From: a virus | IMG/VR virus record: IMGVR_UViG_3300043567_001278 | Span: 1-46,454 of that record | Direction: 5' to 3' (one strand) | Length of the DNA: 46,454 nucleotides | Shown here: positions 14,805 to 21,472 of the stretch, piece after piece | How the letters are laid out: every line of letters starts with the position of its first letter | How positions within the stretch are numbered: the first letter of the stretch is position 1 | Made by a program: the position numbers and the translations under genes | Notes under the pieces: model-generated | Database searches by the model: none | Seen by the model: only the letters and a program-made list of their open reading frames with translations | What the model was told of the DNA's origin: nothing

Positions 14805-15147
14805 ACACCCCATCACTCCACCACCGGAGCTGATCCAGAGGTGGTCAGAACAGTTTGAAGCAGGGAGATCACTCTATGCAATGTTTGAAGATATTTACAG
14901 AGCAGGAGCAGACGCTGAGCTGGAGGCGTGCTGTATGGAAATTATTGATGGAGAAGGACGTTTCTACATTGACGAAACCAGTGACCGTGTTCGTTTGACC
15001 GAAGATCTCTGGACGACTCGCCGTCCCAAACCGCCGAGCTTGAAGGAACAGGCGCTTGAAGCTTTGGATGAAGAGCAGGCTGAGCTGAGCATCCAGAATT
15101 ACAAGCTCATCCGCGCTGTACTTGAATCTCTACCCGATCACGAGTAG
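14797..15147 (+). CDS. PPPEL-family hypothetical protein, tandem copy 2
   Basis: Begins MTEHPITPPPELIQRWSEQF and repeats the blocks YRAGADAELEACCMEI and TRRPKPPSLKEQALEALDEE seen in copy 1. Starts within the last eight bases of copy 1, so the pair is translated together. Copy 2 has a longer middle insertion (EGRFYIDETSDRVRLTEDLW). Function unknown. Confidence 0.7.
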   Translation: MTEHPITPPPELIQRWSEQFEAGRSLYAMFEDIYRAGADAELEACCMEIIDGEGRFYIDETSDRVRLTEDLWTTRRPKPPSLKEQALEALDEEQAELSIQNYKLIRAVLESLPDHE

Positions 15148-15166
15148 TCGCTTCCCCTAATCACTC

Positions 15167-15376
15167 ATGACTGACCAACAAAAACTTCAACGCCTTCTTT
15201 CCAAGATTCGGGAAACTGCAAATCGCGAGCACTGCCTTGACGAGTGTGGCGATGATTACTGTTCTGCAGACAATGGCAATTATGATGATGCCTTTAGCGA
15301 TGGAACAAACTATGGCGAGATTGCGTTTGCTCGTGAACTGCTTCAGTGTATTACCGACGAGCCTGAAGCCCAGTAG
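15167..15376 (+). CDS. Hypothetical acidic protein (69 aa)
   Basis: MTDQQKLQRLLSKIRETANR helix, then a Cys/Asp-rich middle (CLDECGDDYCSADNGNYDDA) that may bind a metal, then a helix FARELLQCITDEPEAQ. Three closely spaced cysteines. Ends just before a bidirectional terminator. Confidence 0.6.
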   Translation: MTDQQKLQRLLSKIRETANREHCLDECGDDYCSADNGNYDDAFSDGTNYGEIAFARELLQCITDEPEAQ

Positions 15377-15385
15377 TCACCTTCT

Positions 15386-15586
15386 CTAAAAAGCCCCATC
15401 AGGGGCCTTTTCTTTTGCCCAAGTATGATCTCCAGGAATTGGTTCCATTGAAGCTTCCCATGAATCGTAGTCTGGTTCATTGCGAGGATCATAGATTTCC
15501 TCACTCGGTGGAATATAAATTTCTCCCCTACTAAGCCATCGTGCAAGACGTTCGCGTTCCTGCTCAGAAGACAATTTCCTTTTCAT
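15386..15586 (-). CDS. Hypothetical protein (66 aa)
   Basis: Starts MKRKLSSEQERERLARWLSR, then a Pro/Tyr-rich acidic region (YIPPSEEIYDPRNEPDYDSW). Its last codons (EKAPDGAF) are spelled by the terminator hairpin of the convergent plus-strand gene, so coding and termination share the same bases. No family recognised. Confidence 0.55.
   Translation of the reverse strand: MKRKLSSEQERERLARWLSRGEIYIPPSEEIYDPRNEPDYDSWEASMEPIPGDHTWAKEKAPDGAF
15388..15412. terminator. Bidirectional terminator
   Basis: AAAAGCCCC-ATCA-GGGGCCTTTT, ideal in both directions, between convergent genes at 15376 and 15386 and overlapping the latter's 3' end. Confidence 0.8.
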
Positions 15587-15630
15587 GGAAAACCAACTAA
15601 TCTTCTCTAGCTTATCTAGGCAAAAGAAAA

Positions 15631-15650
15631 GGGGGCCAAAGCCCCCGTCT
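15631..15650. terminator. Terminator-like hairpin
   Basis: GGGGGC-CAAA-GCCCCC with A-rich sequence before and CTCTTT after. It lies upstream of the minus-strand gene 15386-15586, so it may insulate that gene from the following region. Confidence 0.55.
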
Positions 15651-15952
15651 CTTTACAGTCTCCGATACTCGAACACAACTAGGGGAAAACTCCTCGCCTA
15701 GAAGGGCGGCGTGCCTCTCAGGAGAATGACTAGCTCCTTGGCGAAGCTATACAGCATCACCCACGCCACCGTCAAGCGTTCACCCTCACGGCCCGCCTTA
15801 CGACAGGAGAAGCAATTAAGCCTCTAGAACCGACTGCTCACAAACTGTAACACATGCTGCTGCTCACGACGGCATGCTTGACAGGCATGGCACAATGGTA
15901 AGACCGTTGTCCGCGAGGGCGATGGGCCTCTCTAGTTCTTTTCACCATTTTG
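15651..15952. other. Gene-free leader of the RlpA-like gene
   Basis: No convincing gene. A CATGC-TTGACAG-GCATG hairpin at about 15872-15888 carries a TTGACA box that could be a -35 element for the exported-protein gene, but no clear -10 box follows. A short stretch resembling a tRNA D-arm at about 15888-15905 lacks the rest of a cloverleaf. Confidence 0.35.
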
Positions 15953-16309
15953 ATGCTTTCACGATTTCTTCTTTCTCTGTTCCTTTTGGCTCCTACCATC
16001 CCTGCCCATGCCGCGTCAAGGCAATGCGGCGAAGCCTCGCACTATGGTATGGGAGATGGCTACCACGGGCAACGCACTGCCAGTGGCGTCAGGTTTGATG
16101 CCTACGGTTCCATTGCTGCTCATCCATGGCTTCCATTTGGTACACGCCTTCTCGTGACAAACCGTGACAATGGAAGGCAGACAGTGGTGACGGTCAATGA
16201 TCGCGGCCCATACTACGGCGGACGCATTCTTGACTTGTCCTACGGCAGTTTTTCAAGACTTGCTTCGCCTGGGCAAGGAACTGCCCGCATTTGCTTCTCT
16301 CGCTTGTGA
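15953..16309 (+). CDS. Exported RlpA-like double-psi beta-barrel protein
   Basis: 118 residues. A clear signal peptide (basic start, long hydrophobic core, cut after AHA20) is followed by an RlpA-type domain: GEASHYG, QRTASGVRFDAYGSIAAHPW, LPFGTRLLVTN and VNDRGPYYGGRILDLS with the conserved His57 and Asp83. RlpA-type proteins bind or cleave denuded peptidoglycan glycan. In a phage, a secreted form could aid wall remodelling or lysis. Two cysteines (C25, C114) bracket the domain and could form a disulfide after export. The ATG at 15953 is chosen over an upstream TTG. Glycosidase activity is not shown by sequence alone. Confidence 0.8.
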   Translation: MLSRFLLSLFLLAPTIPAHAASRQCGEASHYGMGDGYHGQRTASGVRFDAYGSIAAHPWLPFGTRLLVTNRDNGRQTVVTVNDRGPYYGGRILDLSYGSFSRLASPGQGTARICFSRL

Positions 16310-16542
16310 TGACCATGCTTCGTAACGTGGCTTCTTTCGCGCTGTTTTCTTGCGCTTTTGGCATTGGTGTTTTTGCCATTGTCGCGGCTCCTCAGGCAAT
16401 GCCAAACCAAGCAGGCCTGACAGAATGCCTAAAGCTCCATCCGGAACGCTACTGCCGCATTGCCAACGGCTTCCGCGTGGCGCCACTTCGTGGCTTAGAG
16501 CTGCAAAGCAGCTCTGCTCCTCTTGACAACGCAGTTCAGTAG
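16309..16542 (+). CDS. Small secreted or membrane-anchored protein (77 aa)
   Basis: The start (MTMLRNVASFALFSCAFGIG) is a signal peptide or anchor reaching about residue 30. The exported part contains TECLKLHPERYCRIANGFRV with two cysteines nine apart. It overlaps the RlpA-like gene by three bases (TGATG), so both are made together and probably act together outside the cytoplasm. No family name assigned. Confidence 0.6.
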   Translation: MTMLRNVASFALFSCAFGIGVFAIVAAPQAMPNQAGLTECLKLHPERYCRIANGFRVAPLRGLELQSSSAPLDNAVQ

Positions 16543-16564
16543 ATCTATTGTCCCCATGGAAGCA

Positions 16565-16590
16565 AAAGGGCTCCGAAAGGAGCCTTTCCT
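16565..16590 (+). terminator. Intrinsic terminator with GAAA loop
   Basis: AAGGGCTCC-GAAA-GGAGCCTTT then CCTTCC. It closes the RlpA/secreted-protein pair. Confidence 0.7.
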
Positions 16591-16615
16591 TCCTTTACCA
16601 GCGATGGTTCCTCCA

Positions 16616-16855
16616 ATGACTCAAACGCCTTTTCTCACGCGCTCTCAACGTGCTATTGCCCGCATGGTCAAAAATGCAGGCTATGAACTGACAAACTATT
16701 CTCAGAATGATCGTCTTGCTGCTCGCACTAAGCTTTTGGCCGTTGTTTCTAAAGCGCCTGATCATGCCCCAGCGAGCAAACCATACAAGCGCACAAAAGC
16801 TTATTTCCGCACGTTAGCTGACAGCATGGAAGATCACGTCTGGCGTTATTTGTAA
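16616..16855 (+). CDS. Hypothetical basic protein (79 aa)
   Basis: MTQTPFLTRSQRAIARMVKN then a polar middle and a C-terminal ADSMEDHVWRYL. Basic and helical. Starts at 16604 or 16616 both follow the terminator; I use 16616. It precedes and touches the HicA-like gene (TAATG), the position an antitoxin would occupy, but shows no HicB features. Confidence 0.5.
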   Translation: MTQTPFLTRSQRAIARMVKNAGYELTNYSQNDRLAARTKLLAVVSKAPDHAPASKPYKRTKAYFRTLADSMEDHVWRYL

Positions 16856-17046
16856 TGGCATTAAAGGACAATAGACGCGCATTGCTCGATCTTGTTAAAA
16901 AGCATGGTTTTATTCTTCATCGCAAGAATAAACACTATGTGTTTAAGCATTCTTCTGGCAAGACTCTCGTTTGCAGCACAAGCTGTACTGATTGGCGTGC
17001 ATTGAAGAATGTTGAGCGAGACATCAATCGTCTGTTGTCCTCATGA
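16855..17046 (+). CDS. HicA-like small RNA-binding protein
   Basis: 63 residues with the dsRBD-like HicA pattern: LLDLVKKHGFILHRKNKHYV with His27, then FKHSSGKTLVCSTSC and RALKNVERDINRLL. HicA toxins cut mRNA using this histidine. Many phages carry stand-alone homologues whose role is unknown. No HicB antitoxin is next to it. Starts by TAATG overlap and ends by ATGA overlap with the next gene. Confidence 0.6.
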   Translation: MALKDNRRALLDLVKKHGFILHRKNKHYVFKHSSGKTLVCSTSCTDWRALKNVERDINRLLSS

Positions 17047-17246
17047 AATTCTCCGTTGGCACCATTGTCGATTTATATGACTTTGGTTTTAAACAATGGA
17101 GAGGAGAATATATTATTACAAAAGTTATTCCTGAAACTGGCTTATACAAAATCAAGAATACAAAAACAAATAGCCAGCAATTCGTCAAGGAAAAAGCCTT
17201 GCGAATAGGGCGTCTCAAGCCTTTCCGCGTTGAGAGCCTCCATTGA
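17043..17246 (+). CDS. SH3-like small protein (67 aa)
   Basis: MKFSVGTIVDLYDFGFKQWR, then GEYIITKVIPETGLYKIKNT: the strand pattern of a KOW/SH3 barrel. Coupled by ATGA overlap to the HicA-like gene. Codons are AT-richer than in downstream genes. Function unknown. Confidence 0.6.
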   Translation: MKFSVGTIVDLYDFGFKQWRGEYIITKVIPETGLYKIKNTKTNSQQFVKEKALRIGRLKPFRVESLH

Positions 17247-17266
17247 ATGTTACGAAATGCAACAAC

Positions 17267-17322
17267 GGGGCCGCCAGGCCCCTTTCTCATGTATTGTTCC
17301 TTTGTTCGCGCCTCTCGCAACC
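17267..17322 (+). promoter_or_regulatory. Terminator/-10 module, copy 1
   Basis: Hairpin GGGGCC-GCCA-GGCCCC (17267-17282), TTTCTC, then TGTATTGTTC starting at 17290, which resembles an extended -10 box (TG-TATTGT). The next gene starts at 17323. This copy lacks the GNRA hairpin of copies 2-4 but has the same CCTCTC-type sequence before ATG. Confidence 0.6.
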
Positions 17323-17580
17323 ATGGCCACCATCCCCACTCTCCATCTCAACGGCACCTCCAAGACTGATCTAAGAGATGGCTACGCTGCTGCTTACGAT
17401 GCCATCGAAAAAGCCATTGATGCTCTGGCAAATGCCGAGCTCAATGGCCGGGATTTCTATCCGCAAGGTCCCGATGCTTACTACCAAGCCCGCAAGGAGC
17501 GTGATCAAGCTTTTGAAAAGCTTCGCGCCGCTCACGACTATGTAGGGGAAGTGCTCGTGGGCATCTGCGACCAAATGTGA
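17323..17580 (+). CDS. Hypothetical helical protein (85 aa)
   Basis: MATIPTLHLNGTSKTDLRDG, then helices (AYDAIEKAIDALANAELNGR, ARKERDQAFEKLRAAHDYVG). Start at 17323 follows module copy 1; the longer frame runs through the terminator. The LxLNGTS..L...Y pattern recurs in small cyanophage proteins. Function unknown. Confidence 0.6.
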   Translation: MATIPTLHLNGTSKTDLRDGYAAAYDAIEKAIDALANAELNGRDFYPQGPDAYYQARKERDQAFEKLRAAHDYVGEVLVGICDQM

Positions 17581-17592
17581 AGCTTTGTAACA

Positions 17593-17657
17593 GCCCCCGT
17601 TTAGGGGGCCTTTCTCCTGTATTGTTCTCTAGTCGTCAGGCAGCGATGCCTCCTCTC
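17593..17657 (+). promoter_or_regulatory. Terminator/-10/GNRA-hairpin module, copy 2
   Basis: Hairpin GCCCCC-GTTTA-GGGGGC, TTTCTCC, TGTATTGTT at 17618-17626, then AGGCA-GCGA-TGCCT (17638-17651), a stem with a GNRA loop, then CCTCTC directly before ATG 17658. An ATG inside the stem (17646) is thus an unlikely start. Confidence 0.65.
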
Positions 17658-17936
17658 ATGGACAAAACCACTCTCATCAAACAGTTCATCTTCAATGCTG
17701 GCAGCAGCATTGTCAGCGTGCAATTCATTAAGGCTGATGGCTCCGTTCGCAGTCTTCAGTTCAATCCTCGCGACAGCAAGGAAATTAAAGGCACCGGCAC
17801 TGCCATCAAAAAGCCCAACATTGTTCGTTGCCGTGATTTCTCCATTGCTCGTAGCGTAGGTGAAGGTGCCTGGCGCTCCTTTGATTGTGAGCGCGTGATT
17901 AGCGTCAAAGCAAACGGCCAATCCATTTCCTTCTGA
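17658..17936 (+). CDS. SH3-like hypothetical protein (92 aa)
   Basis: MDKTTLIKQFIFNAGSSIVS, then VQFIKADGSVRSLQFNPRDS and WRSFDCERVISVKANGQSIS. The KxDGxxRxLxF motif and the strand-rich end match a small beta-barrel family frequent in cyanophages. The start was set by the 5' hairpin of module copy 2. Function unknown. Confidence 0.65.
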   Translation: MDKTTLIKQFIFNAGSSIVSVQFIKADGSVRSLQFNPRDSKEIKGTGTAIKKPNIVRCRDFSIARSVGEGAWRSFDCERVISVKANGQSISF

Positions 17937-17939
17937 ACA

Positions 17940-18176
17940 ATGTTTCACAAAGTAGTTGAAGGCTGGAGAACCAGCCCTTACTTAGCCAAGCTCGAAGCAG
18001 ATCGCCAAGCACAGCATTCTGGCTATGGCGTCAGACAATTTCTCTGTGCCGATGGCTCCCAAAAATGGGAGGCTTATGGCTGGGAACGCATCACTGAATT
18101 CCAGCTCCACGACACTTCCTATGGCATCTTTGACCACAAGTGGGAAGCTGAACAGTATTTCAACAACATTCTCTGA
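17940..18176 (+). CDS. Hypothetical protein (78 aa)
   Basis: MFHKVVEGWRTSPYLAKLEA then QFLCADGSQKWEAYGWERIT and a terminal HKWEAEQYFNNIL. Trp-rich, alpha/beta. Three bases after the preceding gene and two before the next. No family recognised. Confidence 0.55.
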   Translation: MFHKVVEGWRTSPYLAKLEADRQAQHSGYGVRQFLCADGSQKWEAYGWERITEFQLHDTSYGIFDHKWEAEQYFNNIL

Positions 18177-18178
18177 TC

Positions 18179-18553
18179 ATGCCTTTCTTCATTGCAACTG
18201 CCCTGCCAGAACTGCCTCCTATGGTTCAACAGGAGCCAGTAAAAAATCGTCAGCAAGAAATCCTAGAGAAAATCATGCAGCAAGCTCCTGCTGCTGCTGA
18301 GCGTTCCTTTGGCGATTGCATGTACCAATGGGGACAATGGAAGCTAGCGAGTGATGGCGTGCGCACCACACTGCGCTCCTGCAAAGGAGAATCTGCTCAA
18401 ACTCCTTCCTACATCGCCGTGAGCTGCCCTCTCCTGCAGGTGAACACCACGGAAGCTGGTAAATGGAATGGCTGGCGTAGTCCCATCGCTAAAAGCGCAA
18501 AACCAGGCGAAGCCATGATGGTGGCCACGCTCTGCGCCAACGTCACGCAATAG
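18179..18553 (+). CDS. Hypothetical protein (124 aa), possibly exported
   Basis: Helical N-terminus (PVKNRQQEILEKIMQQAPAA) followed by a strand-rich domain with four cysteines (GDCMYQWGQ, RSCKGES, AVSCPLLQV, ATLCANVTQ), which could pair as disulfides. Start at 18179 or 18221. The spacing of Cys suggests an oxidising location, but no signal peptide is evident. Confidence 0.55.
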   Translation: MPFFIATALPELPPMVQQEPVKNRQQEILEKIMQQAPAAAERSFGDCMYQWGQWKLASDGVRTTLRSCKGESAQTPSYIAVSCPLLQVNTTEAGKWNGWRSPIAKSAKPGEAMMVATLCANVTQ

Positions 18554-18575
18554 GGCTTTGTAAAGCTTTGTAACA

Positions 18576-18647
18576 AGGGGGCTTCTGGCCCCCTTTCTGC
18601 TGTATTGTTCTTTTGTTCTGAGGCGCGAGCCTCTCCTCTTCAAGACC
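18576..18647 (+). promoter_or_regulatory. Terminator/-10/GNRA-hairpin module, copy 3
   Basis: Terminator GGGGG/CCCCC stem, TTTCTGC, TGTATTGTTC (18601-18610), TTTTGTTCT, then GAGGC-GCGA-GCCTC (18620-18633), then TCCTCT and ATG 18648. The 20 bases from GAGGC to CCTCT are identical in copy 4. Confidence 0.7.
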
Positions 18648-19028
18648 ATGGCTATCCTCGACCACACCGTTGATCAGATGATCACCGCCACTTCCTACTC
18701 TCGCTTTGAGGGCCTGGAAAGACTTTCCTTCCGCGTGGTGCTACCCGATTGGCACGAACCCTTCCCTTCTCAAGTGCGTGTATCAGCCACCAATCCTCGC
18801 GAGCTGAAATGCCACGGCCTTTATCAAGTGAGTCGCGCTTGGTATATCAATGGTCCCGTGATGGATCAATTCACCATTTCCATGGGACTAGGCCCTATCA
18901 ACGTGCCCGCTGGCACCCGCATCATTAGCGAAGAACTGCCTGAGCAATGGGAAGCCAATGCAAGGGAAGCTTCAGTGGGCAAGCAGGAGTGGTGGGCCTA
19001 TACCAATGGTCGCAACGACTTTTGTTAA
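18648..19028 (+). CDS. Hypothetical beta-rich protein (126 aa)
   Basis: MAILDHTVDQMITATSYSRF, then alternating strands (LERLSFRVVLPDWHEPFPSQ, VRVSATNPRELKCHGLYQVS). Probably a beta-sandwich. No family recognised. Bracketed by two regulatory modules, so it is likely a single-gene transcription unit. Confidence 0.6.
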   Translation: MAILDHTVDQMITATSYSRFEGLERLSFRVVLPDWHEPFPSQVRVSATNPRELKCHGLYQVSRAWYINGPVMDQFTISMGLGPINVPAGTRIISEELPEQWEANAREASVGKQEWWAYTNGRNDFC

Positions 19029-19038
19029 GCATTGTTGC

Positions 19039-19111
19039 AGAGGGGTCACCAGGCCCCTCTTTCTGGTACTGTTGTCACAACGAGGCGCGAGCCTCTCCTC
19101 TCTTTCCTCCA
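19039..19111 (+). promoter_or_regulatory. Terminator/-10/GNRA-hairpin module, copy 4
   Basis: AGAGGGG and CCCCTCT arms (19039-19060), TTCTGG, TACTGTTGTC as the -10-like box, then GAGGC-GCGA-GCCTC (19082-19095) and TCCTCTCTTTCCTCCA before ATG 19112. Confidence 0.65.
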
Positions 19112-19342
19112 ATGACTTTCTCTGCTGAGTTCAAAGAAAACCTGCTGTGGCAAACTGCCCGCTTCATGGTTGATAGCAAGCCTGGTGAAATCATGATCAT
19201 GCCTGCTGGTATCTTGGTGAAAAAGATGGATGGCAGATTCGCTCTTTCTCGTACTGGCTTGAATTTCTCTACATTGTTTGCTCCCACTAGCGATAAAATC
19301 GTTCACATCGTTGAGGGCTGGGCAAAGGAGATAGTTTCGTGA
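19112..19342 (+). CDS. Hypothetical protein (76 aa)
   Basis: MTFSAEFKENLLWQTARFMV, then strands (GEIMIMPAGILVKKMDGRFA). Start set by module copy 4. Overlaps the next gene by four bases. Function unknown. Confidence 0.6.
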   Translation: MTFSAEFKENLLWQTARFMVDSKPGEIMIMPAGILVKKMDGRFALSRTGLNFSTLFAPTSDKIVHIVEGWAKEIVS

Positions 19343-19521
19343 ACACAGTCAACATCCTTGCCATCTCAAAGAAAGGCAAAAGCCGCATTGGTACCAAACT
19401 CACCACTGCCATTGTTGAGCAGGATCATCACGACAAGCTTTTCGTGGTGTGGCCTGAGCTAAATCAATGCAGATGGATTAAGCGCAACAACGACCCTGAT
19501 TTTTGCATTATTGAGGACTGA
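19339..19521 (+). CDS. Hypothetical protein (60 aa), GTG start
   Basis: MNTVNILAISKKGKSRIGTK, then KLTTAIVEQDHHDKLFVVWP: a small barrel-like strand pattern. GTG overlaps the previous stop (GTGA). No family recognised. Confidence 0.55.
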   Translation: MNTVNILAISKKGKSRIGTKLTTAIVEQDHHDKLFVVWPELNQCRWIKRNNDPDFCIIED

Positions 19522-19524
19522 ATC

Positions 19525-19866
19525 ATGATGAATCAAGAAATCAAAAAGCGCTGGATCGAAGCTCTTCGCTCTGGAGAGTATCAACAGGGAAAAGAAAGTC
19601 TTTTCCATTGCGGTAAATTCTGTTGCTTAGGCGTGCTCACTGATCTCTACATCAAAGAGCATGGTCTTCAATGGAAGCAAGATTCTGCGGATCTGTGGAC
19701 CTTTGAAGAAGAAGGAGGAACTCTCCCTCGATCAGTACAAGACTGGTCTGGCATCTTAGAGCCCAATCCTATGATTCTTGATAATTTTGCTACGGCTCAT
19801 AATGATCAATACGCAGAAGATTTTGCCACCATTGCTGATTACATTGAAAAGGACAAAGGACTTTGA
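19525..19866 (+). CDS. Conserved phage hypothetical protein (113 aa)
   Basis: Carries the widespread phage pattern KKRWIEALRSGEYQQGKESL, then GKFCCLGVLTDLY. This family (W..ALRSG.Y.Q....L....FCCLGVL) is common across tailed phages without known function. The two adjacent cysteines and a helical C-terminus are typical. Identification as this family is good. Confidence 0.7.
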   Translation: MMNQEIKKRWIEALRSGEYQQGKESLFHCGKFCCLGVLTDLYIKEHGLQWKQDSADLWTFEEEGGTLPRSVQDWSGILEPNPMILDNFATAHNDQYAEDFATIADYIEKDKGL

Positions 19867-19868
19867 TC

Positions 19869-20084
19869 ATGCCTTACTCTCTCATTGTTGATGATGAATG
19901 GGGCGTGCCTTACGCCCTCAAGACTTTTGAAACCATTCAAGAAGTGCATGATGAAATTAGGACTATGGACGAAGCGTTAGATAACGTTGGCCCAGGAGCT
20001 GCTTATGCCATTCGCTGCATTATTGACCAGCTCAAAGAAATTGTCCACGAGGCTAAACAAGAGCCTGAAACCCTTCCTGATTAG
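19869..20084 (+). CDS. Hypothetical acidic protein (71 aa)
   Basis: MPYSLIVDDEWGVPYALKTF then helices (HDEIRTMDEALDNVGPGAAY, IRCIIDQLKEIVHEAKQEPE). The ATG at 19869 is chosen over an overlapping TTG. Unknown role. Confidence 0.55.
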   Translation: MPYSLIVDDEWGVPYALKTFETIQEVHDEIRTMDEALDNVGPGAAYAIRCIIDQLKEIVHEAKQEPETLPD

Positions 20085-20127
20085 CAATGTTGCACATTGC
20101 GTCTCTTCCCGTCCTGCTTTTTGAACC

Positions 20128-20427
20128 ATGCTCACCATTTCCACTTATCAAGACAACGGCCCGTATTTCCCTCCCACTAAAGGCCGCTACCAAGCGGCCC
20201 GTTTGAGAGACCTTCTCTTCCACGTCAGGCAAGCGATGGAGGATCGGGAAGACATTATTGCCATCTTTGATCAGCAAGGCTTTTGCAGGGGCATCTGGCG
20301 CCGGGATATTGAAGGATACATAGACAGCGCTGGTGATAGCATCATTGATCATGAAGGCTATGAGCTGATGCGTCCTGATACCAAAGAGCAATGGTTATGG
20401 AAGAGGCTTCAGGAGGTGATGAAATAA
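20128..20427 (+). CDS. Hypothetical protein (99 aa)
   Basis: MLTISTYQDNGPYFPPTKGR, then LRDLLFHVRQAMEDREDIIA, IFDQQGFCRGIWRRDIEGYI. The IAIFDxxGxCxGxW segment resembles strands of small alpha/beta phage proteins. Overlaps the next start (TAATG). A 112-aa frame on the other strand covers the same bases but has no coding character. Confidence 0.6.
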   Translation: MLTISTYQDNGPYFPPTKGRYQAARLRDLLFHVRQAMEDREDIIAIFDQQGFCRGIWRRDIEGYIDSAGDSIIDHEGYELMRPDTKEQWLWKRLQEVMK

Positions 20428-20837
20428 TGGGCACTAATTATTACTTACACGCTCCCAAGTGCTTTCATTGTGGCAAAGAAGAAGAACCTCCGTTGCATCT
20501 TGGCAAAGGCTCTTATGGTTGGTGCTTTGGCCTCCACGTCTATCCAGAAGATGGCATCAACAATTGGCAACAACTATGGAGCCACATTGATTATTTAACG
20601 AAAGAAAAAGACCATGAAATAAGAGATGAATATGGTGACTTTGTTGAAAATGGGAAATTCTTCTCCATTGTCTGGGACAGGAGCGGCAAGCCTGATAGAC
20701 TTTTCGACAAACAATGGCTAAGGGATAACTACGCAGAAATAGGGCCTTACGGTCTTGCCAGGCATGCTTTGCTTGCAGGGCATTGCATAGGCCATGGTGA
20801 AGGGCCTTTTGATTACATCATTGGAGAATTCAGTTGA
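20427..20837 (+). CDS. Conserved phage protein with zinc-knuckle-like motif (136 aa)
   Basis: Begins MGTNYYLHAPKCFHCGKEEE followed by PLHLGKGSYGWCFGLHVYPE. Similar GTNYY...C.CG...LHIGK..GGW..F proteins are spread among phages, probably binding one zinc through CxxC and histidines. Function unknown. Start chosen at 20427 by TAATG overlap. Confidence 0.65.
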   Translation: MGTNYYLHAPKCFHCGKEEEPPLHLGKGSYGWCFGLHVYPEDGINNWQQLWSHIDYLTKEKDHEIRDEYGDFVENGKFFSIVWDRSGKPDRLFDKQWLRDNYAEIGPYGLARHALLAGHCIGHGEGPFDYIIGEFS

Positions 20838-21187
20838 AAAAAGAGCTTTGGCAAGCTTTTGAAAGCGCCATTATTGTCTTCCCTTCAGGCTCCCCATGGG
20901 AGCCTTCTTCTTTGCCTTGTTTTGTCATTTCTGTTTGCTGTCCATTTAGCCTGCCTTACGACCCTGCTCGTGACTCTGCCCTCCATCGTGAAATGAAAGG
21001 CTGGCTAGAGCTGCTAAAAACGCCTCACGAGGAAATAGTGGGGCGATCTATCGACGGCCAGTGGCAGGAGCCTTGCTGGGCTATTTATGGCATCACAGAA
21101 GGACAAGCGAAGCGCTTGGGCAGGCTTTATCAGCAATGGGCAGTGTTTCGCTTTGACGAGAAGGGGAGAACAGTGTTGGCTTGCTGA
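20834..21187 (+). CDS. Hypothetical protein, DUF3293-like (117 aa)
   Basis: TTG start overlapping the previous stop. The arrangement LPCFVISVCCPFSLPYDPAR, LHREMKGWLELLK, WQEPCWAIYGITEGQAKRLG and WAVFRFDEKGRTVLAC resembles DUF3293 proteins (conserved N-P near the first strand, E near the third, W-V-F strand at the end). The match is partial. Last gene before the long repeat region. Confidence 0.5.
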   Translation: MKKELWQAFESAIIVFPSGSPWEPSSLPCFVISVCCPFSLPYDPARDSALHREMKGWLELLKTPHEEIVGRSIDGQWQEPCWAIYGITEGQAKRLGRLYQQWAVFRFDEKGRTVLAC

Positions 21188-21195
21188 AAGCAAAG

Positions 21196-21217
21196 AAGCC
21201 GCCCTAAGGCGGCTTTT
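21196..21217 (+). terminator. Intrinsic terminator closing the early operon
   Basis: AAGCCGCC-CTAA-GGCGGCTTTT, a textbook terminator eight bases after the last stop. Confidence 0.85.
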
Positions 21218-21258
21218 GATGGTTATGGCTGGAAAGGAATCGCTAGCCTCGTATTGGA

Positions 21259-21332
21259 TCCGGCCAAGGTTGTATAAGAAAAAATTGGAACTGGCCAAGG
21301 TTGTATCAGACCCGGCCAGAGTTCTATCAGGC
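21259..21332 (+). repeat. Three iteron-like direct repeats
   Basis: Three related copies of CyGGCCAAGGTTGTATmAG begin at 21260, 21291 and 21312; the third has AGAGTTC in the middle. Spacings of 31 and 21 bp are close to three and two helical turns, as for binding sites of one protein along the same face. Confidence 0.7.
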
Positions 21333-21392
21333 TTGTTTTATGCCATTTCATCTCATCATCACGCTGCCGTTATATGCGCATACAGACATAAA

Positions 21393-21424
21393 TAGTACAG
21401 GCGTACTATAGTACAGACGTACTA
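21393..21424. repeat. Two abutting 16-bp palindromes
   Basis: TAGTACAGGCGTACTA and TAGTACAGACGTACTA stand head to tail without a gap. Each has six-base arms and a four-base centre. They look like a pair of dimer-binding operator sites. Confidence 0.8.
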
Positions 21425-21472
21425 GTCCGAAGCGAGGGCGATTCCCCGGTTCTCCGATGGAGAATAGGGAGA

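Noticed and set aside
15870-15935. Possible tRNA (D-arm-like GGCACAATGGTAAGACC)
   Set aside because: No matching T-arm or acceptor stem can be formed.
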